Shown: in pieces, positions 54,037 to 62,615 of the stretch | How positions within the stretch are numbered: the first letter of the stretch is position 1 | Layout of the letters: each line of letters opens with the position of its first letter | Source: G963678445 sp963678445 | GTDB lineage: Bacteria; Hydrogenedentota; Hydrogenedentia; Hydrogenedentales; G963678445 | DNA length: 64,000 bases | Assembly: GCA_963678445.1 (NCBI GenBank) | Contig: OY782877.1 | Span: 1,054,001 to 1,118,000, forward strand | Direction of reading: 5' to 3' | The notes under the pieces: model-generated | Seen by the model: the letters and a program-made list of their open reading frames with translations, nothing else | Told to the model about the DNA's origin: nothing | Databases searched by the model: none | Position numbers and translations under genes: made by a program

Positions 54037-54633
54037 TTGAATACGTTGATCATCCCCCTTGCTCATATCACAGAGGACGGCTGTCGTATTGATACGACGG
54101 TCGACGTGATGGCGTGCGCCCCTAAGGGAGCGCCAACGTTGGCGGTGGAAGCGGTCCAATTGACCGGGATGTTGACGCCGGTGTCTTCGGAATACCTTTT
54201 TCGAGGACGCATACACGGTGTGTTTTTACATGCCTGCGATCGGTGCCTGCAACCTGCGCGCACATCGTTTGATATTGAGGTGACGTGGGATTTTCAAGAG
54301 GGAGCAGCACGTACGGTGCTGGATGAGGCGGCGATGCCGGAGGAGGCGGAATATGAATATGATACGGATGTGGCAAGCCCGGAAACGTATATGTACCAAG
54401 GACTTGAGATAGACCTTGGCCCATGTGTGTACGATGAAGTAAGCTTGGCCGCGCCGGCGAAATATGTATGTCGCGAAGACTGTGCGGGCTTGTGCAGCCG
54501 ATGTGGCGCCAATCTGAATGAGGGGCCATGTTCATGCGCGGCGGAAGACGAAGACACGATAAGTGCGAATAAGGGCTTAGCGGGATTAGCCGAGCTGTTT
54601 CCCGATCTGGCCCCGAAAAAAGAAAAGGAGTAG
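54037..54633 (+). CDS. yceD: YceD/DUF177 family protein
   Basis: 198 aa, TTG start with only a weak ribosome-binding site (AGGCTGGTGG). DUF177: CDRCLQPARTSFDIEVTWDF and a C-terminal Cys cluster CREDCAGLCSRCGANLNEGP. The protein is linked to 23S rRNA accumulation and is nearly always found just before rpmF, as here (4 bp gap). Confidence 0.92.
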   Translation: MNTLIIPLAHITEDGCRIDTTVDVMACAPKGAPTLAVEAVQLTGMLTPVSSEYLFRGRIHGVFLHACDRCLQPARTSFDIEVTWDFQEGAARTVLDEAAMPEEAEYEYDTDVASPETYMYQGLEIDLGPCVYDEVSLAAPAKYVCREDCAGLCSRCGANLNEGPCSCAAEDEDTISANKGLAGLAELFPDLAPKKEKE

Positions 54634-54637
54634 TCCC

Positions 54638-54814
54638 GTGCCAGTACCTAAGAGAAGAACGGGTAAAACCAAAAAAAATATGCGTCGTTCTCACCATGCA
54701 TTAAGCACCCCGAATCTGTCCGAATGCCCCAGCTGTGGCGAACGGATCATGCCGCATCGGGTTTGCCCGGCGTGTGGACATTATAAAGACCGCCTCTCCG
54801 TCAAAGTGAAATAA
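54638..54814 (+). CDS. rpmF: Ribosomal protein bL32
   Basis: 58 aa, GTG start 7 nt after AAGGAG. MPVPKRRTGKTKKNMRRSHH is the standard L32 head and CPSCGERIMPHRVCPACGHY gives the zinc-binding C-x2-C and C-x2-C pairs; ends DRLSVKVK. The 50S subunit protein. It sits between yceD and plsX as in most bacteria. Confidence 0.97.
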   Translation: MPVPKRRTGKTKKNMRRSHHALSTPNLSECPSCGERIMPHRVCPACGHYKDRLSVKVK

Positions 54815-54840
54815 GAACGACGCGTACGGGAGATAATTCC

Positions 54841-55983
54841 ATGCGAATTGCCGTGGACGCCATGGGCGGTGACTCCGCCCCGGACGTAGAGATAGAAGGT
54901 GCGGTCCAGGCGTCGTTGGAAAACGAAAGCGAAATCGTCCTTGTAGGCGATGAGGCCGTACTGCAAGAAAAACTGAACGCCTATTCAAAAAAAGGCAACA
55001 TTACGGTTGTGCATGCCTCGGAAACGATCGGCATGCATGAATCGCCTGTTATGGCGGTGCGTAAAAAGAAGGATGCGTCGTTACTGGTCGCCATGCGACT
55101 TTTGAAATCGGGCGACGCAGATGCTTTTGTCAGTGCCGGCAATACAGGGGCCGTGATGGTAAGCGCGCGTACCGTGTTGGGTTCCATACAGGGTGTGGCG
55201 CGTTCGGCCATCAGCCAAAGTTTACCAACGATGGCGGGCAATGTGGTTATGTTGGACTTGGGCGCCAATGTAGATTGCACCACGCGGCAGCTGTGTGAAT
55301 TTGCAGAAATGGGTATTGCTTATTCGCACTATGCTCTGGGGGTGGAAAACCCCCGCGTCGGTTTGCTGAATATTGGTGAAGAGGTGCAAAAAGGGGGACA
55401 GATTGCCCGGGAAGTACACCGGAAACTGAGTGAATCCCCGCATGTAAACTTTGTGGGAAATGTCGAGCCAAAGGCGATTTATCAAGGCGAGGCCGATGTA
55501 GCCGTCTGCGATGGTTTTGTTGGAAATCTTTTCCTGAAAACCAGCGAGGCGGCAGGAATGTTTATGGGCAAGTTGCTCCGTGAACATTTCGAGAGCTCTT
55601 CCGCCAGCAAGCTGGGCGCCGTTTTGGCGCGCAAGGCATTGAAGACGTTGAAAGAACGCGTGGACCCTAATGAATACCCAGGTGCGCCCCTATTGGGCAT
55701 CAATGGTATCGTCATTATTATCCATGGTTCTTGCGCTCCGCGTGGCGTAGCCAACGCGATTCATGGCGCACGCCTTGCCTATGAAAACCGCCTGAATGAG
55801 CATATTGCTGAAAATATCGCTGTATTACGCCAGGAAGAGCAAATGCAAATTGCATCTGCAGAGACACCCCCTCAAAAGGTGCCCGAGGATATGCCCGTAG
55901 ACGAAAAGGTTGCTGTTGTGGAAATGTGTGGCGACGAAGGTGAGGGGGATATGGGTGAGGGCGGCGAGGATACGCAACAATGA
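54841..55983 (+). CDS. plsX: Phosphate acyltransferase PlsX
   Basis: 380 aa. It converts acyl-ACP and phosphate to acyl-phosphate, first step of phospholipid synthesis with PlsY. MRIAVDAMGGDSAPDVEI, SAGNTGAVM, LDLGANVDC, NIGEE, FVGNVEPKAIY, DGFVGNLFLKTSEA and APLLGINGIVIIIHG all match. An extra acidic C-terminal tail (after about residue 345, ending EGGEDTQQ) is longer than usual. The stop overlaps fabD (ATGA). Confidence 0.97.
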   Translation: MRIAVDAMGGDSAPDVEIEGAVQASLENESEIVLVGDEAVLQEKLNAYSKKGNITVVHASETIGMHESPVMAVRKKKDASLLVAMRLLKSGDADAFVSAGNTGAVMVSARTVLGSIQGVARSAISQSLPTMAGNVVMLDLGANVDCTTRQLCEFAEMGIAYSHYALGVENPRVGLLNIGEEVQKGGQIAREVHRKLSESPHVNFVGNVEPKAIYQGEADVAVCDGFVGNLFLKTSEAAGMFMGKLLREHFESSSASKLGAVLARKALKTLKERVDPNEYPGAPLLGINGIVIIIHGSCAPRGVANAIHGARLAYENRLNEHIAENIAVLRQEEQMQIASAETPPQKVPEDMPVDEKVAVVEMCGDEGEGDMGEGGEDTQQ

Positions 55984-56876
55984 CAGCCTTCCTGTTTCCA
56001 GGCCAGGGTAGCCAGAAGTTGGGAATGGGACAAGATTTTTATACGCACGATTCCGCCGTCCGGTCTTATTTTGACCGGGCGGCAGCGTTATTCTCAGGGG
56101 ATCTACTATCCGCTCTTTTTGGCGAGGATAAAGCGGCGCTCAATGATACACGGGTAGCGCAGCCAGCGTTGCTGACTGTAGAAGTCGCTATTGCCCAGTA
56201 TCTAAAGGAACATGGGCTGACACCAACGGTGTGCGCGGGCCATAGCCTGGGTGAAATCCCGGCGCTGGTAGCGGCAGAGGCACTTCCCTTCGAAGCGGCA
56301 GTCCATTTTACCTTGGAACGCGCCCGCCTGATGAGTGAAAACGTTCCCGAAGGGGGCATGGCGGCGGTGATGGGCCTGACGCCCGAAGTTATTGAGGCAT
56401 GTCTGCCTGACTCAGTCCAAATCGCCAATTACAATGCACCAAACCAAACCATCATCAGCGGAACAAAGCCGGGACTTGAGCAGGCGCAAACTGCGTTGAA
56501 GGAAGCAGGCGCTAAACGCGTTTTACCTTTACGTGTCTCCGGTCCCTTTCACTCGCAATACATGCAATCTGCTGCAGAGGCGTTACGTGCAAGCCTGACG
56601 GACATCCCCCTGACTACGCCTAAATATCGCTTTGTTTCCTCTGTAAGCGGACGGGAGGAGCAAGCACCGGAAACGATCCGGAAGCTGTTGGGGGATCAGC
56701 TTACTGCACCCGTGCAGTGGACCGGGGTAATGGCGACTATGCAAACGCAAGTAGCCCTTGAAGTCGGACCGGGAACGGTTCTGAAGGGGCTGGCTAGCCG
56801 TATACCGGATACGCCAACGGTGCATGCGACCGGCACGTTGACGCAGGCGCAGGAAGTACTCCAGCTGCCGCGTTAA
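55980..56876 (+). CDS. fabD: Malonyl-CoA:ACP transacylase
   Basis: 298 aa. FLFPGQGSQKLGMGQDFY, the nucleophile Ser in GHSLGEIPALVAA, QIANYNAPNQTIISG, and His in SGPFHSQYM are all present. It loads malonate on ACP for fatty acid synthesis. Translationally coupled to plsX. The fabG and acpP genes that often follow are absent; the next gene is on the other strand. Confidence 0.97.
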   Translation: MTAFLFPGQGSQKLGMGQDFYTHDSAVRSYFDRAAALFSGDLLSALFGEDKAALNDTRVAQPALLTVEVAIAQYLKEHGLTPTVCAGHSLGEIPALVAAEALPFEAAVHFTLERARLMSENVPEGGMAAVMGLTPEVIEACLPDSVQIANYNAPNQTIISGTKPGLEQAQTALKEAGAKRVLPLRVSGPFHSQYMQSAAEALRASLTDIPLTTPKYRFVSSVSGREEQAPETIRKLLGDQLTAPVQWTGVMATMQTQVALEVGPGTVLKGLASRIPDTPTVHATGTLTQAQEVLQLPR

Positions 56877-56965
56877 ACGGCACGACTACGCGCCACAGGC
56901 AGTAGATAGATATCCTCCTACCATTGCTGACCGCTTTGCGCTGTCAGGTCTAGATACTATCTTTT
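56877..56965 (+). repeat. Degenerate copy of the intergenic hairpin repeat
   Basis: GCGCCACAGGCAGTAGATAG followed by CCTCCTACCATTGCTGACCGC matches the half of the repeat between hairpin 2 and the ACCATC block with several changes. It ends in CAGGTCTAGATACTA, near the AGATCTAAGCCACTAA tail. A decayed copy between convergent genes. Confidence 0.5.
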
Positions 56966-56988
56966 CTTCCCCTGCTTGATGTGCATCT

Positions 56989-59532
56989 TTATGGCGATTT
57001 TTCCTGAGGAGGCCCATTGTTAAAGGGGCATGGCTCTGTCAAACACTCCCCTCCCGCATCCTGTGCCGGAAAAAGCAATTGCACCGTGGTGCCCACCTCT
57101 GGCTTGCTTTCCAGATAGACCGCACCATGGTGGGCCTGCATGACGCCTAAAACGGCCGCCATTCCAAGCCCTCTCGCCGCAAATTTAGTTGAGAAAAAGG
57201 GGTCAAAGACACGCTGGCACACTTCCTCATTCATACCGACACCTTGATCCCGTACATTGAGGTAAGCATACGCTCCCTGCTCTGGAGGAGCGTTTAAGCA
57301 TGCGTCGTCCATAGAATCGGATGTATAGGCGCACAGGCCCGATTCGATACTGATACTGCCGGTACGGTTTTCCATTGCCTCCACCGCATTTTTAAGCAGA
57401 TTCAGAAGTACCTGACGGATTTGCGCCGGGTTACCCTGCACCCGCAGCACTGTACCGGACAAACGGTATTTCAATGTGACGTCTTTGGGAAGATCCAGAC
57501 TAAACAGCGGGCGCATTTCCTGGACCAGCGCATTCAGATCAACGCTTTCCATTGCACATGCATCATGCCCGGAACATACCAGCATTTGTTTGCTGAGTTC
57601 AGAGGCGCGTGCTACCGATTTCAAAATTTCGGTAATATACTTTTGTTCCGGATCGTTTTCCTTGATCCCCTGCGAAAGCAACTCAACATAACCGCCAATG
57701 GCATGCATGATGTTGTTCAAATGATGGGCTATCCCGCCGGACAGTGTACTAAGGCTTTCATATTTTTGCGCCCGATGTATGCGCTCTGTCAACTTGTTCC
57801 GTTCCGCTTCCGCCTGTTTGCGCTCCGTCAAATCACGAATCATTGCCAGAAAAAGATTAGTGCCATGATGCGGAAATCTCGACGCCTTAACTTCCACGGG
57901 GTAGACACTACCATCCTTGCGGTGTTGTTGGGTTTCGAAAAGGACAAATTTCCCTTTCTGCACCCTTCCCCATAGCTCCTGTATCTTTTCTTCTGAATAT
58001 TCGGGGTTTATATCGGGCACAGACATACGAAGTAACTCTTCTCTAGAATAGCCCAATGTGTGACACATCTCGCGATTCAGATCAATCATCTTGCCTCGCG
58101 CAGTGCATAGCAAAATCCCATCTTGGCAATTCTCGACCAGCAGACGAAACCGTTCTTCACTTTCGCGCAGCTCCTGCTCGGTTTTTCTGATTTGGGTAAT
58201 ATCGTGACCGACGACGACGATACAAAGTTTTTCCTGTTTTTCATTACGAACCGGCGTAAAGGTAAACACCAGATTGTGCATTTCTTCATGAGCATCCTGT
58301 AAAGAGGCCTCCACCCAAACAGGATGTCCTTCGGCGGCGTTTTTTGTGGCTTCTTGTATTCTGTCCTGCATGCTCAGGGACAACTCTTTCCAGGGAATTT
58401 CCCAAAAATGAAGCGGGATCAGCTCGTCCGCCACCGCGCCCACCAGTTGAAGCAGGGCCCCGTTGATATCAATAATGATACCTTCCGAATCGAGCACACA
58501 AATGGGTTGCACATTTTGGTTAAACATGGCACGAAACAGGTACTCACGCTCCGCCAGGACTTCTTCGGCTTCTTTCTGTTCCGTGATGTCACGTCCAACA
58601 ACAAGGATGCAATAACGTTGGGAAACCGTCAGGCAAGAGAGAGAAACCTCGAGACAAACCGGATGCGCAGGATCGGTATGTACATACCATTCAAAACGTT
58701 GCGGTCCAAATTTTTGCGCCTTTTTGATCCACTCAATAGCGTCTTTTTCGGAATAAGGCTCCTCCCCCAGCTCTAACTCTGATAAAGAAATATTAACCAC
58801 ATCCTCACGCTGAAAATTATATAAACGCAGCCCCGCGTCATTAATATCGAGAATCTTTCCCGTTTCAGTATCCAGCAAAAGCAGCGTGTCGTTTGTGGCG
58901 TTGAAAATGGTCTTGTATTTTTCCGCCAGAAAGGCTCCTCCTCCGTTCATCAAATCGGATGAAGTCCTCCCAGCCTCGCTTTTTTCCAGTAGCGCAAGTC
59001 TCCTGAGGCAGGCGTTTTTCTCCTTTTCCTGCGTTGCCATCCAGGCGATAAACTCGCTGCTGTATCGGAGCATTTCCTCAATTTGTTCTGCACGCAAACG
59101 CGGCGCTGCGTCAATTGCATTCAAATAGCCTTCCATGTCATAGCCGTATTGCTCTGCCTGAAGACGAAACTTTTCATAAGAAATCGCTTCGTTACTATAG
59201 AAAAACTGCCCGATAAAAAGGTTGGCTTTATGTTCTCCGTCAACGATGATCGGAAAGGCAATATCCCATAAACCATTTTTACAACGATGCGCCAGGGCAG
59301 CGTCTTCGCGGAGGTTTTGCTTGATATATCGATAGTTTTCAATGCAATAGGCATAGGATTGCGGATGGGCGCGGTGGAAACAGGTGCAAATATCTTGCCA
59401 GCCCGCCGAAACCAGAATAGTATCTTCCAAATCGACTATACCGATTGGAAAACCGGCTACCTTATATAACAAATCAGCCAGCTGTTGGAGTAATTTGATA
59501 TCTACCCATTCCACAAATGCCGATTGCCCCAT
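56989..59532 (-). CDS. Sensor histidine kinase, PocR-PAS-PAS-PAS-HK
   Basis: 847 aa from the ATG at 59532 (GGGGGAG upstream); the frame opens 9 codons earlier. The N-terminal 150 residues match the PocR sensory domain (DICTCFHRAHPQSYAYC; HRCKNGLWDIAFPIIVDGEH; ANLFIGQFF), which in known cases binds small ligands. Three PAS regions follow (TLLLLDTETGKILDINDAG; PICVLDSEGIIIDINGA; DGILLCTARGKMIDLNREM). Kinase core: GGIAHHLNNIMHAIGGYVEL with the His, NLLKNAVEAMENR, RDQGVGMNEE, ARGLGMAAVLG. No receiver attached and none adjacent. Its closest relatives in the window are the kinases at 6016-14400, so it may feed the same receivers. Confidence 0.9.
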   Translation of the reverse strand: MGQSAFVEWVDIKLLQQLADLLYKVAGFPIGIVDLEDTILVSAGWQDICTCFHRAHPQSYAYCIENYRYIKQNLREDAALAHRCKNGLWDIAFPIIVDGEHKANLFIGQFFYSNEAISYEKFRLQAEQYGYDMEGYLNAIDAAPRLRAEQIEEMLRYSSEFIAWMATQEKEKNACLRRLALLEKSEAGRTSSDLMNGGGAFLAEKYKTIFNATNDTLLLLDTETGKILDINDAGLRLYNFQREDVVNISLSELELGEEPYSEKDAIEWIKKAQKFGPQRFEWYVHTDPAHPVCLEVSLSCLTVSQRYCILVVGRDITEQKEAEEVLAEREYLFRAMFNQNVQPICVLDSEGIIIDINGALLQLVGAVADELIPLHFWEIPWKELSLSMQDRIQEATKNAAEGHPVWVEASLQDAHEEMHNLVFTFTPVRNEKQEKLCIVVVGHDITQIRKTEQELRESEERFRLLVENCQDGILLCTARGKMIDLNREMCHTLGYSREELLRMSVPDINPEYSEEKIQELWGRVQKGKFVLFETQQHRKDGSVYPVEVKASRFPHHGTNLFLAMIRDLTERKQAEAERNKLTERIHRAQKYESLSTLSGGIAHHLNNIMHAIGGYVELLSQGIKENDPEQKYITEILKSVARASELSKQMLVCSGHDACAMESVDLNALVQEMRPLFSLDLPKDVTLKYRLSGTVLRVQGNPAQIRQVLLNLLKNAVEAMENRTGSISIESGLCAYTSDSMDDACLNAPPEQGAYAYLNVRDQGVGMNEEVCQRVFDPFFSTKFAARGLGMAAVLGVMQAHHGAVYLESKPEVGTTVQLLFPAQDAGGECLTEPCPFNNGPPQEKSP

Positions 59533-59754
59533 AACGCTCCCCCTGTGCCGATATGACAACCACCCATAGTACGCGTTACTTGTATCGTAGCGGTAAAGTA
59601 CAATCTCGGCAAGTAAAAAAAACGGTATGGACTCCTCTGACGGTAATTGCTTGGCCTGTTCTCTCGTCGGAACTGGAAGCAGGGGGAAAAGGTGCGTTAG
59701 GATAGCGCGCGATGGTATTGAAGAATTATCTACAGTGGGAAATGGAGAACAGGC

Positions 59755-61092
59755 ATGACGGATGATATAAGGACGTGGGAAGGACAGCTGGATGATTTCG
59801 ACGGCGAAAGCCGTGGGGCAGCGTTGGCGCTATTGATGAAGGCGGAGAAGGCGGGAAAACTGGAGCCCGTATCGGAAAGCCATTTTTTAAATCTGCATTG
59901 TCACTCGTTCTTTTCCTTTAATGGGTACGGATATTCCCCCTCCGCGCTGGCGTGGCGCGGACATCGCGCAGGATTATGCGCTATGGGAATCGTGGATTTT
60001 GATGTTTTGGACGGCGTGGAAGAATTCCTTTCCTGCTGTGCCCTGTTGGGCTTGCGCGCATGCGCGGGTATGGAGACGCGGGTTTTTGTGCCCTCTTTCG
60101 CCACGCGGGTGATTAATTCGCCGGGTGAGCCGGGCATTAGCTATCACATGGGGGTGGGCTTTACCGGAAAACCTGTTGTACAGGAGGCGTTTTTAAAGGA
60201 ACTTCGTGCAATTGCGGAGAATCGCACGAAGGGAATGATCGACCGCATTAATGCGTACCTGTCTCCGTTAACCCTGGATTACGCAGAAGATGTGCTCCCG
60301 TTGACCCCACAGGGTAATGCAACGGAACGCCATGTCTGTATGGCGTATGATGCCAAGGCGAAGGCCTGTTTCCCTGATGCACAGACGCGCGCCGCGTTCT
60401 GGGCGGAAAAACTTACGACGCCGATAGAAAAAGTAACTACCGTATTGGATGATGCCCCGGCATTACAGGGGCTTATCCGCTCCAAAACAATGAAATCGGG
60501 CGGGGTGGGCTATGTGAAGCCGTCAGGAGAAGACTTCCCGCAGTTGGATGCGGTAAATGCGTTTATTCTGGCCAATGGCGCTATACCGACCTTTGCCTAT
60601 CTGGATGGTACTTCGGATGGGGAGCAGGCGATGGAGGAATTGCTGGATGTAATGGTGCAGTCGGGGGTGGCGGCGGTAAACATTATCCCGGATCGAAATT
60701 GGAATATCGCTGATCCGGAGGCAAAAAAACTAAAGGTGGCCAATTTGTACCGTTTTGTGGAACAGGCGCAGGCGTTGGGTCTGCCTGTAATGGCGGGGAC
60801 AGAGATGAACGCGTTTGGGCAGCGCTTTGTGGATGATTTTGATGCACCTGAAATGCAACCACTACAAGAGGTCTTCCTGGAAGGCGCCTATATTCTGCAC
60901 GCGCATACGTTGTTAGAACGCCATGAGGGAATGGGCTATCTGAGTGCATGGACACAGCAGGCCTTTGATAGTGTAGCGGCAAAGAATGCTTTCTTCGCGC
61001 AATTGGGGAAAAAGGCCATTACGCCAGATGCTACTCTGTTAGCGCAGATTACTCCGGAAAAAACACCGGAGGCTATTTTGCATCAACTATAA
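59755..61092 (+). CDS. PHP-domain metal-dependent hydrolase-like protein
   Basis: 445 aa, GGAGAACAGG upstream. PHP fold: FLNLHCHSFFSFNGYGYSP with the two metal His, GIVDFDVLDGVEEF, RACAGMETRVFVP, YHMGVGFTGKP. Members are phosphoesterases such as histidinol phosphatase or the polymerase PHP domain; the large inserted region here (residues about 150-290) sets it apart. Substrate unknown. Its TAA stop is joined to a hairpin repeat copy. Confidence 0.82.
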   Translation: MTDDIRTWEGQLDDFDGESRGAALALLMKAEKAGKLEPVSESHFLNLHCHSFFSFNGYGYSPSALAWRGHRAGLCAMGIVDFDVLDGVEEFLSCCALLGLRACAGMETRVFVPSFATRVINSPGEPGISYHMGVGFTGKPVVQEAFLKELRAIAENRTKGMIDRINAYLSPLTLDYAEDVLPLTPQGNATERHVCMAYDAKAKACFPDAQTRAAFWAEKLTTPIEKVTTVLDDAPALQGLIRSKTMKSGGVGYVKPSGEDFPQLDAVNAFILANGAIPTFAYLDGTSDGEQAMEELLDVMVQSGVAAVNIIPDRNWNIADPEAKKLKVANLYRFVEQAQALGLPVMAGTEMNAFGQRFVDDFDAPEMQPLQEVFLEGAYILHAHTLLERHEGMGYLSAWTQQAFDSVAAKNAFFAQLGKKAITPDATLLAQITPEKTPEAILHQL

Positions 61093-61139
61093 GCGGTCCA
61101 GGGGACCACATCCAAAATATATGACCTTGCCGTCACTAA
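61091..61139 (+). repeat. Intergenic hairpin repeat, truncated copy after a stop codon
   Basis: GCGGTCCAGGGGACC forms GGTCC-AGG-GGACC (61095-61107); CATCCAAAATATATGACCTT follows and it ends at CACTAA (61134-61139). The A/T-rich half of the tail is missing. Confidence 0.85.
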
Positions 61140-61225
61140 AAAGAATCCGTTTGGCGCTTTTTTTAGGGTACACTGATAAAGGTCAGTAGGAGCCGGTATA
61201 GATAAAACTGGAAAGGAGCGTAGCC

Positions 61226-61567
61226 ATGGCCAGTGTTGTGTGTGAACCATGTATCAAGTGCAAGTATACCGATTGTGTCGAAGTATGCCCGGTGGGATGT
61301 TTTCATGAGGGGGAAAATATGTTGGTGATCGACCCCGATGAATGCATTGACTGCGGGGTGTGTATCGATGAGTGTCCTACGAGCGCCATCTGTTCTGAGG
61401 AGGAGGTGCCGGAAGCCTGGCAGGAATTCATCGAACTGAATGCGAAATACGCCCAAATATGGCCTTCTATTACGGAAGGAAAAGAGCCGATGGAAACAGC
61501 GGAAGAGTTTAAGTCGGTAGCGAACAAGCGGAATCTATTGAGTACGGAACCGGGTACAGGCGATTAA
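61226..61567 (+). CDS. fdxA: 7Fe-type ferredoxin (FdxA-like)
   Basis: 113 aa, GGAAAGGAG upstream. CIKCKYTDCVEVCPVGCFHEG gives the first, Cys-spaced C-x7-C plus CP site that binds a [3Fe-4S], and CIDCGVCIDECP the [4Fe-4S] site; DPDECIDCGVC is typical. The C-terminal helix (EAWQEFIELNAKYAQIWP) matches the Azotobacter FdI type. A low-potential electron carrier; possible partner of the NADH-linked complex at 1-3213, which is not proved. Confidence 0.95.
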   Translation: MASVVCEPCIKCKYTDCVEVCPVGCFHEGENMLVIDPDECIDCGVCIDECPTSAICSEEEVPEAWQEFIELNAKYAQIWPSITEGKEPMETAEEFKSVANKRNLLSTEPGTGD

Positions 61568-61593
61568 TACGAAACGTATTGAGAAAAGCAAAA

Positions 61594-61629
61594 ACGCCGT
61601 GGACTTTGTAGAAATAAGGTCCACGGCGT
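61594..61629 (-). terminator. Terminator of the small minus-strand gene
   Basis: Perfect 11-bp stem ACGCCGTGGAC/GTCCACGGCGT. On the minus strand TTTTTGCTTTT follows. It lies between convergent genes and may also stop the ferredoxin transcript. Confidence 0.85.
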
Positions 61630-61646
61630 AATGCAAAAACAAGACT

Positions 61647-61790
61647 TTATTTTTCCAGGATCACCAGAAAGTCGTTGTAGCTGGGACCGTTGTTGACGGT
61701 GATCGACGAGACGGTCCAACCATCACGCAGCAAATCTTCCAGCGTTTCTTTTCCGGAACCATTGGATTGGATAATCAGTGATTTTTGCAT
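61647..61790 (-). CDS. Small protein of 47 residues
   Basis: Too short for usual ORF cut-offs. ATG at 61790 (a second ATG at 61793) after AGGAGG, a clear ribosome-binding site, and its own terminator downstream. The sequence begins MQKSLIIQSNGSGKETLEDL and contains DGWTVSSITVNNGP and FLVILEK; LEDLLRDGW...FLVILEK recalls short DUF4177-like proteins, weakly. Cytosolic, no Cys, function unknown. Confidence 0.75.
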   Translation of the reverse strand: MQKSLIIQSNGSGKETLEDLLRDGWTVSSITVNNGPSYNDFLVILEK

Positions 61791-61862
61791 CATTCCTCCT
61801 TCTTCATTCTTCTATATCCGCGTTTACCGCGTGGTTATGCACATCTGCCCGTGGCAGACACC

Positions 61863-62582
61863 TCATTGCGATGCACTTTGCCGCGACGGGTAGAGTTTAC
61901 CAAGATACTCCAGAGTGGCCTCACAATTCAACTGTCCCGGAGCGGTAGCGCTGCCAAGAAATGTATAGGTAATAAGGGAGCCCAGCGCAGGGAAAAACAG
62001 ACGGCTAAGCATGCCGGCAGAGCCCATGCCAATCGTAATAACATGCTTGGGGGCTTCTTCCAAAGTAAACTGGGCCAAGGTGCGCAAGTCCTCTGGCGTA
62101 GTGCAGGTGCAGGCGACTTTTACAATATCCACTCCGCAGGCACGCCCCTCTTGTGCAATTTCCCGTAATTGCTCCAGGGAAGGGGTCGCTTCAAAATCGT
62201 GAAATGAGCCAATACTCAGACAGTCTCTTTCTTGCGCAATAGCAGTGACCGTGGCGCAAATCTCTGTCGATATCTCAACATCAATAGCGTGCACATGGGG
62301 TGTAATCTGCTCGTAAAGGGTACAGCGCTCGTCCTCTGACTGCGCCCAGTCCCCACCCTCCTTGGTCGTGCGTATCGTACCCAATAAAGGGATACCGAGG
62401 TACCGTCGAATCTCCTTCAGCACATAGTCCTCGTCGGTATGGGCAAACTGATCTATACGCAATTCCAGTAGATCCGCACCCTTTTTCAAGGCATCGTAGA
62501 TTTCTGCATCTTCTACGCCATCGCGAATGGCAACAGCAACACAGGGGCGTTCTCCGAGGTTTAGGGAAGAAAGTTGAAGCAT
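61863..62582 (-). CDS. aroD: Type I 3-dehydroquinate dehydratase
   Basis: 239 aa. It dehydrates 3-dehydroquinate in the shikimate pathway by a Schiff-base mechanism. Seen: LLELRIDQF with the binding Glu/Arg, GSFHDFEATP with the catalytic His, VDIVKVACT with the Schiff-base Lys, IGMGSAGMLSRLF and SATAPGQL. Same strand as and 33 bp after the acyltransferase gene. Confidence 0.96.
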   Translation of the reverse strand: MLQLSSLNLGERPCVAVAIRDGVEDAEIYDALKKGADLLELRIDQFAHTDEDYVLKEIRRYLGIPLLGTIRTTKEGGDWAQSEDERCTLYEQITPHVHAIDVEISTEICATVTAIAQERDCLSIGSFHDFEATPSLEQLREIAQEGRACGVDIVKVACTCTTPEDLRTLAQFTLEEAPKHVITIGMGSAGMLSRLFFPALGSLITYTFLGSATAPGQLNCEATLEYLGKLYPSRQSASQ

Positions 62583-62615
62583 GCTAAAAAATTGATCTCC
62601 TGTATTTTCGAAATA

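Noticed and set aside
59580..59604. TTGTAT/TACAAT promoter pair before the PHP gene
   Set aside because: Spacing is only 13 bp.
18921..61139. Hairpin repeats considered as CRISPR or as simple terminators
   Set aside because: Copies are dispersed, not spaced as an array, often lack a following T-run and occur in both directions relative to genes, including promoter regions.
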